Below, in pieces: positions 26,791 through 35,981 of a DNA stretch of 35,981 bases (its first letter is position 1; every line of letters starts with the position of its first letter). Source of the DNA: Xanthomonas maliensis (lineage in GTDB: Bacteria; Pseudomonadota; Gammaproteobacteria; Xanthomonadales; Xanthomonadaceae). The stretch spans positions 1-35,981 of the forward strand of contig NZ_NSET01000077.1 of assembly GCF_009192945.1 (NCBI RefSeq), given 5' to 3'. The translations under genes and the position numbers were made by a program. The notes beneath the pieces are model-generated. The model saw nothing but the letters and a program-made list of their open reading frames with translations. It was not told where the DNA came from and made no database searches.

Positions 26791-28050
26791 ATGACGATGA
26801 CGCAGACGACGCGACGGCTGGCCGTGATCGGTGGCGGACCGGCCGGTTTGATGGCCGCCGAAGTGGCGCGTGCCGCCGGCCTGGATGTCGATCTCTACGA
26901 GGCCAAGGGATCGGTGGGACGCAAGTTCCTGATCGCCGGCAAGGGCGGCCTGAACCTCACTCACTCCGATTCGCCTGAGGTGTTCGTCAGCCGCTACCGC
27001 GAACGCGCCGAGCCAGTGGCCAGCTGGCTGCAGGACTTCGATGCGCAGGCGTTGCGTGCATGGGCGCAGGCATTGGGCGTGGAGACGTATATCGGCAGCT
27101 CGGGGCGGGTGTTTCCGCTGGACCGCAAGGCCGCCCCGCTGCTGCGCGGTTGGGTGCGCCGGCTCAAGGAGCAAGGCGTGCAATTCCACGTGCACCATCG
27201 TTGGCTTGGCTGGGACACCGATGCGCGCTTGCGCTTTGCCAGCGCAGAGGGCGAGGTGTGTCGACCTGCCGACGCCGTGCTGCTTGCGCTGGGAGGCGGC
27301 AGCTGGCCGCAACTGGGTTCCGATGGTGCCTGGCAGGCACTCTTGCGCGAACACGGCATCGACGTCGCGCCCTTGCAGCCAGCCAATTGCGGCTTCGACA
27401 TCGACTGGACACCACACATCGCCGAGCGTCATGCCGGTGCTCCGCTCAAACCGGTGGTGGCACAGTGGCAGGATGCGTCCGGCAACCTGCAGCACCTGCA
27501 AGGCGAATGCGTGCTGACCGCCACCGGCATCGAAGGCAGCCTGATTTACGCGCTGGCCGCCGATCTGCGGACGCAAATCGAACGCGATGGTGAAGCCTGT
27601 CTGCATCTGGACCTGGTGCCCGGGCGCAGCCGCGAGCGCTTGCAGGCCGATCTGACCAAACCGCGCAACGGTCGCAGCTTCGGCGAACACCTGCGTCGCC
27701 AGGCAGGCATCGACGGTGCCAAGGCGGCGTTGCTGTTCGAGATCCTCGGCAAGCAGGCCGGCGACGACATGGCGCAGGCGGCGGCCTGCCTGAAGCAGCT
27801 ACCGCTGCGTCTGCGCAGGGCGCGTCCGCTGGCCGAGGCGATCAGCTCGGCCGGCGGCGTGCGGCTGGAGGCGCTGGATGCGCACTTGATGGTGCGAACA
27901 CGCCCGGGCCTGTTCGTCGCGGGCGAGATGCTCGACTGGGAGGCACCGACCGGCGGATATCTGCTGACCGCGTGCTTTGCCAGCGGCGTGCGCGCCGCAC
28001 GCGGCGCGATCCACTGGCTCGCTGGGAATCGCGTTACAGGCGATCGCTGA
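26791..28050 (+). CDS. BaiN/HI0933-type FAD flavoprotein
   Basis: The 419-residue protein belongs to the HI0933-like NAD(P)/FAD oxidoreductase family, most like the subgroup sometimes called the PP_4765 flavoproteins. The N-terminal Rossmann FAD motif is VIGGGPAGLMAAEVA, followed by the family-specific GRKFLIAGKGGLNLTHSD. A second nucleotide/FAD region is LLALGGGSWPQLGSDG, and the C-terminal FAD contact is GLFVAGEMLDWEAPTGGYLL. Physiological substrate is not established for most members. It follows the FKBP gene by 5 nt, and its last 17 nt overlap the end of the convergent dehydrogenase gene. Confidence 0.9.
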   Translation: MTMTQTTRRLAVIGGGPAGLMAAEVARAAGLDVDLYEAKGSVGRKFLIAGKGGLNLTHSDSPEVFVSRYRERAEPVASWLQDFDAQALRAWAQALGVETYIGSSGRVFPLDRKAAPLLRGWVRRLKEQGVQFHVHHRWLGWDTDARLRFASAEGEVCRPADAVLLALGGGSWPQLGSDGAWQALLREHGIDVAPLQPANCGFDIDWTPHIAERHAGAPLKPVVAQWQDASGNLQHLQGECVLTATGIEGSLIYALAADLRTQIERDGEACLHLDLVPGRSRERLQADLTKPRNGRSFGEHLRRQAGIDGAKAALLFEILGKQAGDDMAQAAACLKQLPLRLRRARPLAEAISSAGGVRLEALDAHLMVRTRPGLFVAGEMLDWEAPTGGYLLTACFASGVRAARGAIHWLAGNRVTGDR

Positions 28051-29326
28051 TGGCCGCGCGCGGCCAGACCGACTTGACGTCATAGACCAGCGCGTCGGGC
28101 TTGCCGAGCGCGGCGATGCGTTCGGCGCTGAAGCCACGGTACTGGCGGTGGGCCACCGCCAGTACCACCGCATCGTAATCGCCGTGCTCCGGCAAGTCGC
28201 ACAACTGCACGCCAGCGTGGCGCGACGCCTCGTCCGCATCGGCCCAGGGATCACAGGCGTCGACTTGCATGCCACGTGCCCGCAACAGGTGGACCAGCTC
28301 CAGGGCGCGGCTATTGCGCAGGTCCGGGCAATCCTCCTTGAAGGTCACGCCCAGGACCAGTACACGCGCTTGCGCGGCGGCGGTTCCGCGCGCGTGCAGC
28401 AGCGCGTCCACGCGCGCCGCCACATGCTGGCCGACCCGATTGTTGACCTGCCGGGCGGTGTGGATCAGGTCGGGGTGATAGCCCACGCTTTCGGATTTGT
28501 GCAGCAGATAATAAGGGTCCACGCCGATGCAATGACCGCCGACCAGGCCGGGGCGGAACGGCAGGAAATTCCACTTGGTCCCGGCCGCCTCGAGGACATC
28601 CAGGGTATCGATGCCCAGCTTGTCGAAGATCAAGGCCAGTTCGTTGACCAAGGCGATATTGACGTCGCGCTGAATGTTTTCGACCACCTTGGCGGCCTCG
28701 GCGACCCGGATCGAAGGCGCCCGCCAGGTACCGGCCTGGATGATGTCGGCGTACAGCGCATCGACGGCGTCGGCCGCCTGCGGGCTGGATCCGGAGGTGA
28801 TCTTGCGGATATCGCGCAGGCGCCGCTGGCGATCGCCGGGATTGACCCGCTCCGGACTATAGCCACAGCAGAAGTCCTGATTGAAGCGCAATCCGGAGCC
28901 AGCCTCCAGCAGCGGGACGCAAACCTCTTCGGTGGTTCCGGGATAGACGGTCGATTCGTAGATCACCAGATCGCCGGGTTTGAGCACCGCGGCAATGCGT
29001 GCGGTCGCGCTGCGCAACGGCTCCAGATCGGGTTGATCGGCACTGTCGATCGGCGTGGGCACGGTGACGATGAAGATCGTGCAGGCGGCGAGCTCCGCAG
29101 CATCAGCCGTATAGCGCAGGCACACGGCGGCGGCGAGCTCGTCGCGATCCAGCTCCAAGGTCGCATCATGCCCCTGCTGCAGCTGCTGCACCCGTTGCGC
29201 ATCGATATCGAAGCCCAACGTCGAGCGTCGTTCGCCGAAGGCCACTGCCAGCGGAAGACCGACATAGCCCAGTCCGATCACGGCGATCGGCGCCTGGCCG
29301 GACGGGGGGAGCGAGGGGATGGGCAT
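28034..29326 (-). CDS. Nucleotide-sugar 6-dehydrogenase (TviB/WbpO type)
   Basis: A 430-residue member of the UDP-glucose/GDP-mannose dehydrogenase family, which oxidises the C6 hydroxyl of a UDP-sugar to a carboxylate with two NAD+. The N-terminal NAD site is VIGLGYVGLPLA. The catalytic cysteine is C266 in GGHCIGVDPYYL. TKWNFLPFRPGLVGGHC and SESVGYHPDLI resemble TviB/WbpO/CapL enzymes that use UDP-GlcNAc or UDP-GalNAc rather than UDP-glucose. The start is the ATG giving MPIPSLPPS; a longer frame to 29449 adds non-conserved residues. No glycosyltransferase or polysaccharide cluster is adjacent, so its product (surface polysaccharide precursor) is used elsewhere. Confidence 0.9.
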   Translation of the reverse strand: MPIPSLPPSGQAPIAVIGLGYVGLPLAVAFGERRSTLGFDIDAQRVQQLQQGHDATLELDRDELAAAVCLRYTADAAELAACTIFIVTVPTPIDSADQPDLEPLRSATARIAAVLKPGDLVIYESTVYPGTTEEVCVPLLEAGSGLRFNQDFCCGYSPERVNPGDRQRRLRDIRKITSGSSPQAADAVDALYADIIQAGTWRAPSIRVAEAAKVVENIQRDVNIALVNELALIFDKLGIDTLDVLEAAGTKWNFLPFRPGLVGGHCIGVDPYYLLHKSESVGYHPDLIHTARQVNNRVGQHVAARVDALLHARGTAAAQARVLVLGVTFKEDCPDLRNSRALELVHLLRARGMQVDACDPWADADEASRHAGVQLCDLPEHGDYDAVVLAVAHRQYRGFSAERIAALGKPDALVYDVKSVWPRAAISDRL

Positions 29327-29468
29327 GCGATTCCTGGAGTTCTGTGCGTGCAGCCGCGCACGTGCCGCGGGAGCATAGCGCACGCGGCAAGCCCCCGGCG
29401 GCGCGCCAACGCCGCGTCCTAGCCGTTGCGATTCACAATCGGCGCGCAATCAGGCACGCTATCGGCAT

Positions 29469-29552
29469 GCCCGGGTGGCGAAACTGGTAGACGCAAGGGA
29501 CTTAAAATCCCTCAGCCGCAAGGCTATGCGGGTTCGATCCCCGCCCCGGGCA
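29469..29552 (+). tRNA. tRNA-Leu (UAA)
   Basis: Acceptor arms GCCCGGG (29469-29475) and CCCGGGC (29545-29551) pair perfectly. The D-arm segment TGGCGAAACTGGTAGACGC, anticodon stem GGGA/TCCC with loop CTTAAAA (anticodon TAA at 29503-29505), a long class-II variable arm, and the T-arm GCGGGTTCGATCCCCGC are all visible. The CCA end is not encoded (CAT follows the discriminator A). It lies immediately upstream of the PPTase/NRPS region. Confidence 0.97.
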
Positions 29553-29592
29553 CATCCTTCAGCGCAACGACCGACAGTGGCTTTCCGCATCG

Positions 29593-30456
29593 ATGGCGAC
29601 CGCAATGTCGAATGAGCAGACCGGCATCGAGAATGCCGGCACAGGCGCTGATCGACGTAGCGGCAGCCGGCACGACGCAACCGTGCTGAGCAGGCAGCCG
29701 CCACCGATGGACAGCGCGCTCGCTGCCTCCCTGCCCGGCCTGCACCAACAGTGGCAATGCACCCTGCCCTGGCCGGACGCAACCGCGTTGCGGGTGCAGA
29801 TCCTGGCCTTCGGCCGCGACGCCTTCGCCACCGAGGCCTTCGCGCAGGCGGACATCGCCTGCCCCGCCGCGATTGCCCGTAGCGTGCGCAAACGCCAGGC
29901 AGAGTATTTCTTCGGCAGGCTGGCGGCTCGCCAGGCGATGCGGCAACAGGCATTGATCGATCCTGCCGCGCCGGTGCAGGTCGGCACCGGCGGCGCACGC
30001 GAACCGCTGTGGCCGCCAGGCATCATCGGCAGCATCAGCCACACCGAACGCTTGGCCGCCGCTGCCGTGGTACCGGCGGAAAGCAGACGTGGCATCGGCA
30101 TCGACCTGGAACATCTGGTGAGTCCGGAGGCACGCGAGGCCTTGCTCGCCGCGGTGGTCAATCCAGTCGAGCTGGACCTGCTGCACACCGTACAGATGGC
30201 GTGTGGATGGACGCACGATGCCTTGCTGACCCTGGTGTTCTCGGCCAAGGAGAGCCTGTTCAAGGCCAGCTTTGCCGCCGTCGGCCGCTACTTCGATTTC
30301 GCCGCCGCGCACGTGGTGGAGGTGCAACCAGCCGTGGGCCGCCTGCAGCTTCGGCTATGCGAGACGCTGTGCCAGCAATTGCCTGCGGGACAGCTGTGCA
30401 CGATTGGCTTTGCATGGGTGGATCCACAGACCGTCATCACCTATCGGGTCTGGTGA
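29593..30456 (+). CDS. 4'-phosphopantetheinyl transferase (EntD type)
   Basis: This enzyme transfers the phosphopantetheine arm of CoA to the serine of carrier domains, converting NRPS/PKS proteins to the active form. The 287-residue product has the EntD-type N-terminal motif RKRQAEYFFGRLAARQA, the GSISHTE motif, the Mg-binding D171-L-E173 in GIGIDLEHL, and E220 in FSAKESLFK. The 5' end is uncertain: residues before Met39 (29707) look poorly conserved, and neither start has a convincing Shine-Dalgarno, so the protein may be 249 residues. It lies 40 nt after tRNA-Leu and is convergent with the right NRPS. It is the only carrier-activating enzyme in the window and probably serves both NRPSs. 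Confidence 0.92.
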   Translation: MATAMSNEQTGIENAGTGADRRSGSRHDATVLSRQPPPMDSALAASLPGLHQQWQCTLPWPDATALRVQILAFGRDAFATEAFAQADIACPAAIARSVRKRQAEYFFGRLAARQAMRQQALIDPAAPVQVGTGGAREPLWPPGIIGSISHTERLAAAAVVPAESRRGIGIDLEHLVSPEAREALLAAVVNPVELDLLHTVQMACGWTHDALLTLVFSAKESLFKASFAAVGRYFDFAAAHVVEVQPAVGRLQLRLCETLCQQLPAGQLCTIGFAWVDPQTVITYRVW

Positions 30457-30514
30457 TCCCCGTAGCGACGGCGCGCCCCGCTCAGGGATCATGCCGCGCT
30501 TGGCAGTCTGGCGA

Positions 30515-30530
30515 GGCTGCAAGTGCAGCC
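30515..30530. terminator. Hairpin between the PPTase gene and the right NRPS
   Basis: GGCTGC / GCAGCC pair around an AAGT loop in the 204-nt gap between two converging genes. There is no T tract, so termination activity is only suggested by position. The rest of the gap holds nothing recognisable. Confidence 0.3.
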
Positions 30531-30660
30531 ATCCGGCAGCAGCGGTCCTTCAGCTGCAGCGGCCGACGATCGGCGCCATGAGGCCCAGCGCCAGACTCCT
30601 TCACAGGCCATTGCGGAGCCGCGACGGTACGCGGCCCGCACGCGGCTGCCGGGGCGTCCA

Positions 30661-33600
30661 CTAGGTCTGCACTTCAAGGCGATGGCGAGTATCGGTGTCC
30701 TGCACCACTGCTTGCGTCCACCAACGCGCCAAGGAGCGGACATGCGGTGCTCGCAGCATCGTGAAGTGATCGCCGGGCGCGTGCCAAACCTGCAAGCCGG
30801 TGGCAAGCGCCCGCCAACCGGCGGCCTGTGCGTCGTGCTCGGCACGGTTCTGCGCCACATCGTGTCGCGGGTCATCGGCCACCGCCAGGTGCAAGCTGCC
30901 GGGATACCGCCAGGTCGGCCGATAGCGGGTACGCAACGCGCTGCCGAAGACCTGCACCATGCCGCGGATCGCCTCGCTGGGCGCACGCCGTGGCAGCAGA
31001 CCGGTGCGCACCATCCCCGCATGCACCGCCTGCAGTTGCGCGGTGTCGTCCAGCTGCCGGAACGCGTCGATGTCGATGCCCAAAGAGGCCCCGCCAGCCA
31101 ACTCCAACGATTCGATCAGGCGCTCGAAGACACTGGTTGCGGTATAGGATTGACCGACCACGCCATCGCCGCCAGGCACTTCGCAATCGAGCAGGGTCAG
31201 CGATGCGACCGCCTGGCCCTTCGCCTCCAGCTGCCGTGCCATCTCGAATGCGATCCAGCCGCCAAACGAATGGCCGAGCAAATGGATCGGTCGCTGGGTT
31301 GTCTGGATCAGGGCGTCCACGTAAGCGCTCGCGGCCACCTCGACGCTGCGATACGGAATCTGTTCGCTCTCCAGCCCGCGCGGTTGCAGCCCGTAGACCG
31401 GCCAGCCATCGCCCAGCGCGGCCGCCAAACCAATGAATCCGGTGACGTTGTCGCCTGCGCCAGGCACGCAGGCCAGCAGCGCTTTCGCGCCCGCACCGGC
31501 TTGCAGGCGAACCAGCGGATCATGGCGCGGCTGTCTGCGCGGCGGCGCCTGTTCGGCCGCTGCCAGCCGCTGGCTGATAACAGCTCCCAGCTTGGCGACA
31601 TGCGGAGCCTGCAGCATCGTGTGGTGATTGCCCGGCACCCTGTCGCAACGCAAGGCATGCGGGGCGAGCAGCGCCTGCCAACCCGGCTGCGGATCGCTCA
31701 CAGGCTGCTGTGGCAGCACCTCGGTGGCTGCGAACAGATGCACCGAGGCGTTGATCGGCATCGGCACGTAGTGCCGCTGCGCGTGCCCATGCGCTGCCTG
31801 CCGCGCCAGCGACTGCAGGATGGCGACATCGTCCTGGCCGGCCCACTGCGGTGGCAGCCACTCGCGCGATCGACACAACTGCAGCAGTGCCGGCGCGTCC
31901 CACTGCTGCACCTGCGCAGCGAGCGCCTGCAGATTGGCCGCGGCCGACGCATGGCCAGCGTCGTGCGACAACGCGGACAGGCAATTGCGCAGCAGCAACC
32001 TGCGCACCGCCAGCAGCGGATCGACGTACTCCGGCCCCAGGTCGAGATGTGCGGGGTGATAGGTGTCGATCAGGCCGACGAACTCGACGACCTCGTCGTT
32101 GGCGAGCAGCTGCGTCGCGATCTCATAGGCCAGCAAACCACCGAAGGACCAACCGGCGATACGGTAGGGGCCGTGTGCTTGCAGCTTGCGCAGATTGTCC
32201 AGCAGGCGTGATGCCAGTTCCTGCACGGTCTGGAGCTGTGGTGCGTCCAGCGCGACGGCGGTCAGTCCATGGATCGGCACGTCGGCGTCGATGTACTTGG
32301 CCAGTGGTGCGAAGTACAGATCCAGCCCAGTGAAATCGTGCACCAGGAACAGCGGGCGCCGATCGTTGGCACTGCGCACGGTCACCACGTCGGCCGGCGC
32401 CTGCAGCTGGCGTGCGCGTGCGATCGCGTCGGCCATGGCTGCGAGCGTGGGATGCAGGCTCAGGGTGGACAGCGGCAGCGACATCCCTGCCTGCTCCAAC
32501 AAGCTACCCAAGCGCACCAGCGCCAGCGAGTGGCCTCCCAGCGCATGGAAATCGTCGTATCGCCCGATCCGGTCGATCCCTAGCACCTGGGTCCAGAGCC
32601 CTGCCAGCAGGAGTTCCAGTTCGCCTTGCGGCGGCACTTCGTCATCGACCGCGTGGTCTGCGCGCTCGGGCATCGGCAAGGCCTGACGATCCAGCTTGCC
32701 GTTGGCGGTCAGCGGCAACTGCGCCACCCTCACATACGCGGCCGGAAGCATGTAGTCCGGCAGCCGGCTGCGTAGATGCGTTCGCAGCGCCTGTGCGTCG
32801 ACATCGCCAACAGCAACGTCACCGACGTAATAGGCCACCAGTTGCTTGGCATCGGGTGCATCTTCGCGTTGCACGACCGCAGCGCTTGCGACCGACGGAT
32901 GCTGCTGCAGCGCAGAGGCGATCTCGCCCAGCTCGACGCGGAAGCCGCGGATCTTGACCTGGCCATCGTTGCGTCCCAGATACTCCAGCACGCCGTCGTG
33001 CCGCCAACGTACCAGATCGCCGGTGCGATACAGGCGCGCACCGCGCTTGCCACTGAACGGATCGGGCACGAAGCGTTCGCCGCTAAGCGCCGGCTGGTTC
33101 AAGTATCCCAGCGCAACGCCGTCACCGCCGATGAACAGCTCTCCGGCCACGCCGATCGGCAACGGCATGCCATGCGCATCGAGCACATAAACACGGGTAT
33201 TGCCGATGGGACGACCAATCGGAATGGGGCCGCTGACTTCGTTGATGCGATGCGTGGTCGCGAAGGTCGTGGTCTCGGTCGGTCCATAGCCATTGAGCAA
33301 GGCTTGCGGCGCGCCCTCCGCCAGGACCTGTGCGACCACGGTCGGGTCGAGGACGTCGCCGCCAACGATCAGGTAGCGCAACTGCGGGAAGGCCGGCAAC
33401 AGCTCGGCAGCCGCATGGTGAAACAAGCCGGCCGTCAGCCATAGCACGCTGACCGCCTCTTGCTGCAAGCAATCACGCAGCCGGCGCGGTGACAGCACGT
33501 CTTCCTGCGAAATCACCACGACGCAGCCACCGTTGAGCAGCGGCGCCCAGACCTCCAGCGTACTGGCATCGAAGGCAGGGTTGGCGGCAAACGCAACCCG

Positions 33601-35981
33601 ATCGCTGGACAGGAACTCCGCATAGCCGTTGTTGCAGACCAACCGGCTGATCGCCCGATGCGGGACGCGAACCCCCTTGGGGAGCCCAGTCGAACCAGAG
33701 GTATACATCACGTAGGCATCGGAATCGCTGGACTGCGGCAGCTTGGGATCGTGGGTCGGCGCTGCACACAGATCGCAGCGATCGAGATCCAGCCGTGCAG
33801 TAGCGACTGCCAGCGCTTGCTCGCTACGACTGATCAGGTACCGCGCGGCGCTGTCGTCGAGTATCCGCTGCAGTCGCTCAGGCGGCGCTTGTATGTCGAG
33901 CGGCAGGTAAGCGGCAGCACATTTGCTGATCGCCAGCTGCGCGACCACCAGCTGCAACGAGCGCGGCAGACAAATCGCCACATGGTCGCCGGGCCGGACG
34001 CCGGCCCCGATCAAATGGTGCGCCAATTGGTTGGCCCTGCGATTGAGCTCGGCATAATCGCAGCGTTGGCTACCGTCGATCACCGCCACAGCGTCCGGAG
34101 TGCGTGTCGCCTGCTGCTCGAACAGCGCATGGACGGCCTCGGTGGACGGATAGGCGCGCTCGCTGGCGTTGAAGTCTTCCAGCACCCGCCGACGCTCGTC
34201 GGCAGGCAGCACGCACAGTTGGCCGACCGGCGTATCCGACCCGTGTTCGAGCGCGTCCACCAGCTGCACCAGCGCGCTCTGCACGAAAGCGCGGACCCGG
34301 TCGGCACCGATGCGTGGGCTGGCCTGCACACTCAATGCGAACTGTTCGCCGAGGTCGTCCACGTTCAACAACAGCGGGTAATGCGTACGCTCGCTGCTAC
34401 CGAGCGCATGCATCCCCTTCCAGACATCGGACGTGGCGGATGTCTCGGTTGAGGTCGGACTATGCCGATAATTGAGCAAGGCATTGAACAGCGGCACCGA
34501 GGTGGGGACGCCACTGCAGCGCTGCGCCAGTGCCAACGCGGCATGCTCATGCGCCATCAATGCGCTGAGTGCAGCCTGCGTGCGGCGCGCCGCGGCGACA
34601 GCCGGAACATCGAGCCGCAAGCGGATCGGCAAGGTATTGATGAACATTCCGAGTGCGCGATCAGCATGCGCACTCCCCTGCATGCGCCCCAATAGCACGG
34701 TGCCGGAGACGACGTCGTCGCGCCCCACCCCGGCGCCCAACACCATTCCCCACGCCAGGTGACATAGGCTTGCGACGCTGAGCTGGAGTCGCCGCGCCTG
34801 CTGCCGCAGCCGCAATGCGAGCCCGGAATCCAACAATCCATCGCTCTGCTGCGTGGATTCGTCCTGGATCGCCTGGTCCTGACCACTGAAGGCCAGCGTT
34901 GGCATATCGAGATCTCCCAGGCATTGCCGGAAGAAGTCCTCGTGCTCGGCCACCGTCTTGCCCTGCAAGGCCTGCGCCACGTAGTTGCGGTACGGCACCG
35001 GAGCCGGCAGCCGACGCTCGCCTGCCACCGCCAAGGCCTGCATCTCCTCGTTAACGAGCGCGAGCGCGGTATGGTCCAGGGCAAGGTGATGGAACAGCAG
35101 CAAGGCCACGATGCGATCGTTGTGCGGATCCCACGCGTGCAACAGCCGCAACAAGGGCGCCTGTGCCAGATCGAGACGATAGCGGCGTGAGTCGAAGCGG
35201 GCCTGCAGCTGGCTCAGTACATCGCCCCCGGCCGCATCCACTGCAACCTGTTCGCAGGCCAAGGGCGCCTGCCGCCATACGATCTGCACGGGCGCCGACA
35301 CTCCCTCCCAGACGACGCTGGTCCGCATGATGTCGTGGCGATCGACCACGCACTGCAACAGGTCGACGAAGGCACGCAAGCGTTCGTCATCGTCGAAGGC
35401 GAGCCGTGTCTGCAGTAGATAGGGGTCGCCCTGAGCCGCGGCCAGATGATGATAGAGCACGCCTTCCTGCAACGGCGCCAACGGATAGATATCCTGGACG
35501 TTCGTTGCTCCCCCGGGCACCGTCGCAACCAGGGCGTCGATCGCATCCTGCGATAGTTCGACCAGCGGCAACAAGGACGGGGTAATGCGCGTACAACCTG
35601 GCGGAATCCGGTTGGGTGGCAGCTCGCCCTGGCGCACCTGACCGACTGCACTCGCCAGGCTGGCGAGATTGGGGCGCTCGAACAACGTCCTGACATCGGT
35701 TGCGATGCCCTGTAGGCGCAGCCGCTCCACCAACGTCACCGCCAGCAACGAGTGCCCGCCCAGCTGGAAGAAGTTGTCGTGCCGCCCCACCTTCTCCACG
35801 CCCAGCACGGCTTGCCAGATCTCGGCCAGCGTCTGCTCCAACGGGCCTTGTGGCGCCTCATACTGCTGGTGTGCGTAGTCGTCCGCATCCGGTGCGGGCA
35901 GCGCCTTGCGATCCAGCTTGCCATTGCGCGTCAACGGCCAGCTCGCCAGCACGACGAAAGCACTCGGCACCATGTAGTCCG
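30661..35981 (-). CDS. Non-ribosomal peptide synthetase, 3' part (A'-PCP-C-A-PCP-TE-TE)
   Basis: The frame is open at the right edge. The ATG at 35973 lies inside the A-domain motif DYMVPSAF, so it is not the start. Order from the right edge: end of an A domain (NGKLDRKALP), PCP (Ser75), C (about 35580-34220), A (about 34150-32680), PCP (Ser1149, FHALGGHSLALV), TE1 (Ser1276 in GWSFGG) and TE2 (Ser1569 in GHSFGG), numbering from 35973. The C domain begins with a full HHLAAAQGD motif plus HHLALDH, marking a dual condensation/epimerization domain, so the upstream residue should be D. The A-domain code reads DALWIGGTFK, Val type. Both TEs keep the Ser and a C-terminal His (PGNHHTM, PGDHFTM). Tandem TEs terminate many pseudomonad and Lysobacter (lipo)peptide synthetases, where the first usually releases or cyclises the product. 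Product unknown. Confidence 0.97.
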   Translation of the reverse strand, partial: DYMVPSAFVVLASWPLTRNGKLDRKALPAPDADDYAHQQYEAPQGPLEQTLAEIWQAVLGVEKVGRHDNFFQLGGHSLLAVTLVERLRLQGIATDVRTLFERPNLASLASAVGQVRQGELPPNRIPPGCTRITPSLLPLVELSQDAIDALVATVPGGATNVQDIYPLAPLQEGVLYHHLAAAQGDPYLLQTRLAFDDDERLRAFVDLLQCVVDRHDIMRTSVVWEGVSAPVQIVWRQAPLACEQVAVDAAGGDVLSQLQARFDSRRYRLDLAQAPLLRLLHAWDPHNDRIVALLLFHHLALDHTALALVNEEMQALAVAGERRLPAPVPYRNYVAQALQGKTVAEHEDFFRQCLGDLDMPTLAFSGQDQAIQDESTQQSDGLLDSGLALRLRQQARRLQLSVASLCHLAWGMVLGAGVGRDDVVSGTVLLGRMQGSAHADRALGMFINTLPIRLRLDVPAVAAARRTQAALSALMAHEHAALALAQRCSGVPTSVPLFNALLNYRHSPTSTETSATSDVWKGMHALGSSERTHYPLLLNVDDLGEQFALSVQASPRIGADRVRAFVQSALVQLVDALEHGSDTPVGQLCVLPADERRRVLEDFNASERAYPSTEAVHALFEQQATRTPDAVAVIDGSQRCDYAELNRRANQLAHHLIGAGVRPGDHVAICLPRSLQLVVAQLAISKCAAAYLPLDIQAPPERLQRILDDSAARYLISRSEQALAVATARLDLDRCDLCAAPTHDPKLPQSSDSDAYVMYTSGSTGLPKGVRVPHRAISRLVCNNGYAEFLSSDRVAFAANPAFDASTLEVWAPLLNGGCVVVISQEDVLSPRRLRDCLQQEAVSVLWLTAGLFHHAAAELLPAFPQLRYLIVGGDVLDPTVVAQVLAEGAPQALLNGYGPTETTTFATTHRINEVSGPIPIGRPIGNTRVYVLDAHGMPLPIGVAGELFIGGDGVALGYLNQPALSGERFVPDPFSGKRGARLYRTGDLVRWRHDGVLEYLGRNDGQVKIRGFRVELGEIASALQQHPSVASAAVVQREDAPDAKQLVAYYVGDVAVGDVDAQALRTHLRSRLPDYMLPAAYVRVAQLPLTANGKLDRQALPMPERADHAVDDEVPPQGELELLLAGLWTQVLGIDRIGRYDDFHALGGHSLALVRLGSLLEQAGMSLPLSTLSLHPTLAAMADAIARARQLQAPADVVTVRSANDRRPLFLVHDFTGLDLYFAPLAKYIDADVPIHGLTAVALDAPQLQTVQELASRLLDNLRKLQAHGPYRIAGWSFGGLLAYEIATQLLANDEVVEFVGLIDTYHPAHLDLGPEYVDPLLAVRRLLLRNCLSALSHDAGHASAAANLQALAAQVQQWDAPALLQLCRSREWLPPQWAGQDDVAILQSLARQAAHGHAQRHYVPMPINASVHLFAATEVLPQQPVSDPQPGWQALLAPHALRCDRVPGNHHTMLQAPHVAKLGAVISQRLAAAEQAPPRRQPRHDPLVRLQAGAGAKALLACVPGAGDNVTGFIGLAAALGDGWPVYGLQPRGLESEQIPYRSVEVAASAYVDALIQTTQRPIHLLGHSFGGWIAFEMARQLEAKGQAVASLTLLDCEVPGGDGVVGQSYTATSVFERLIESLELAGGASLGIDIDAFRQLDDTAQLQAVHAGMVRTGLLPRRAPSEAIRGMVQVFGSALRTRYRPTWRYPGSLHLAVADDPRHDVAQNRAEHDAQAAGWRALATGLQVWHAPGDHFTMLRAPHVRSLARWWTQAVVQDTDTRHRLEVQT

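Noticed and set aside
30523..32211. 562-residue plus-strand frame opposite the tandem thioesterases
   Set aside because: It is a shadow of the NRPS coding strand; its composition is typical of antisense GC-rich DNA.
35971..35973. ATG at 35973 as the start of the right NRPS
   Set aside because: It is the Met of the conserved A-domain motif DYMVP; codons to its right continue the frame to the window edge.

Overview
The window is GC-rich gammaproteobacterial DNA, most likely from Xanthomonas or a close relative in the Xanthomonadaceae. That assignment rests on my recognition of a housekeeping block (an Ala/Pro-rich transmembrane repetitive protein next to nfuA, then phhB, zupT, rluC, rne and a GacA-type regulator) together with large NRPS genes. 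No database search was run.

Layout. (1) 1-12.7 kb: the 3' part of a multimodular NRPS gene (3-9344, +, open at the left edge), a convergent AraC-type regulator (9614-10648, -), a 0.7-kb AT-rich/non-coding spacer, and an EctB/Dat-type diaminobutyrate aminotransferase (11351-12697, +). (2) 12.9-29.55 kb: housekeeping genes: transmembrane repetitive protein, NfuA, PhhB, a TonB-C lipoprotein, ZupT, a DUF3300 lipoprotein, RluC, RNase E, a GacA-like response regulator, TrhO, a DUF6164-like protein, an FKBP lipoprotein, a BaiN/HI0933-type flavoprotein, a nucleotide-sugar dehydrogenase and tRNA-Leu(UAA). (3) 29.6 kb to the end: an EntD-type phosphopantetheinyl transferase (+), convergent with the 3' end of a second NRPS gene (30661-35981, -, open at the right edge) that finishes with two thioesterase domains.

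How the genes may work together. By-eye specificity codes of the left NRPS read Ser, then 2,4-diaminobutyrate (Dab), then an unresolved residue. The aminotransferase next to it belongs to the family that makes Dab, and no ectA or ectC is present, so it probably supplies the NRPS. The left NRPS ends on a carrier protein without a release domain. The right NRPS ends in a Val-type module followed by TE-TE, the release architecture of many lipopeptide synthetases. The PPTase would activate the carrier domains. The simplest, unproven model is one dispersed non-ribosomal peptide pathway bracketing about 17 kb of core genome, with inward-facing NRPS genes that both continue beyond the window. The AraC protein is the likely local regulator, and the GacA-like regulator may be a global one.

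The main point of novelty is this split, Dab-containing NRPS system. The rest is ordinary core genome, with a few features worth checking: a TonB-C domain on a lipoprotein, the repetitive transmembrane protein, and RNase E with a long leader and a long disordered tail.
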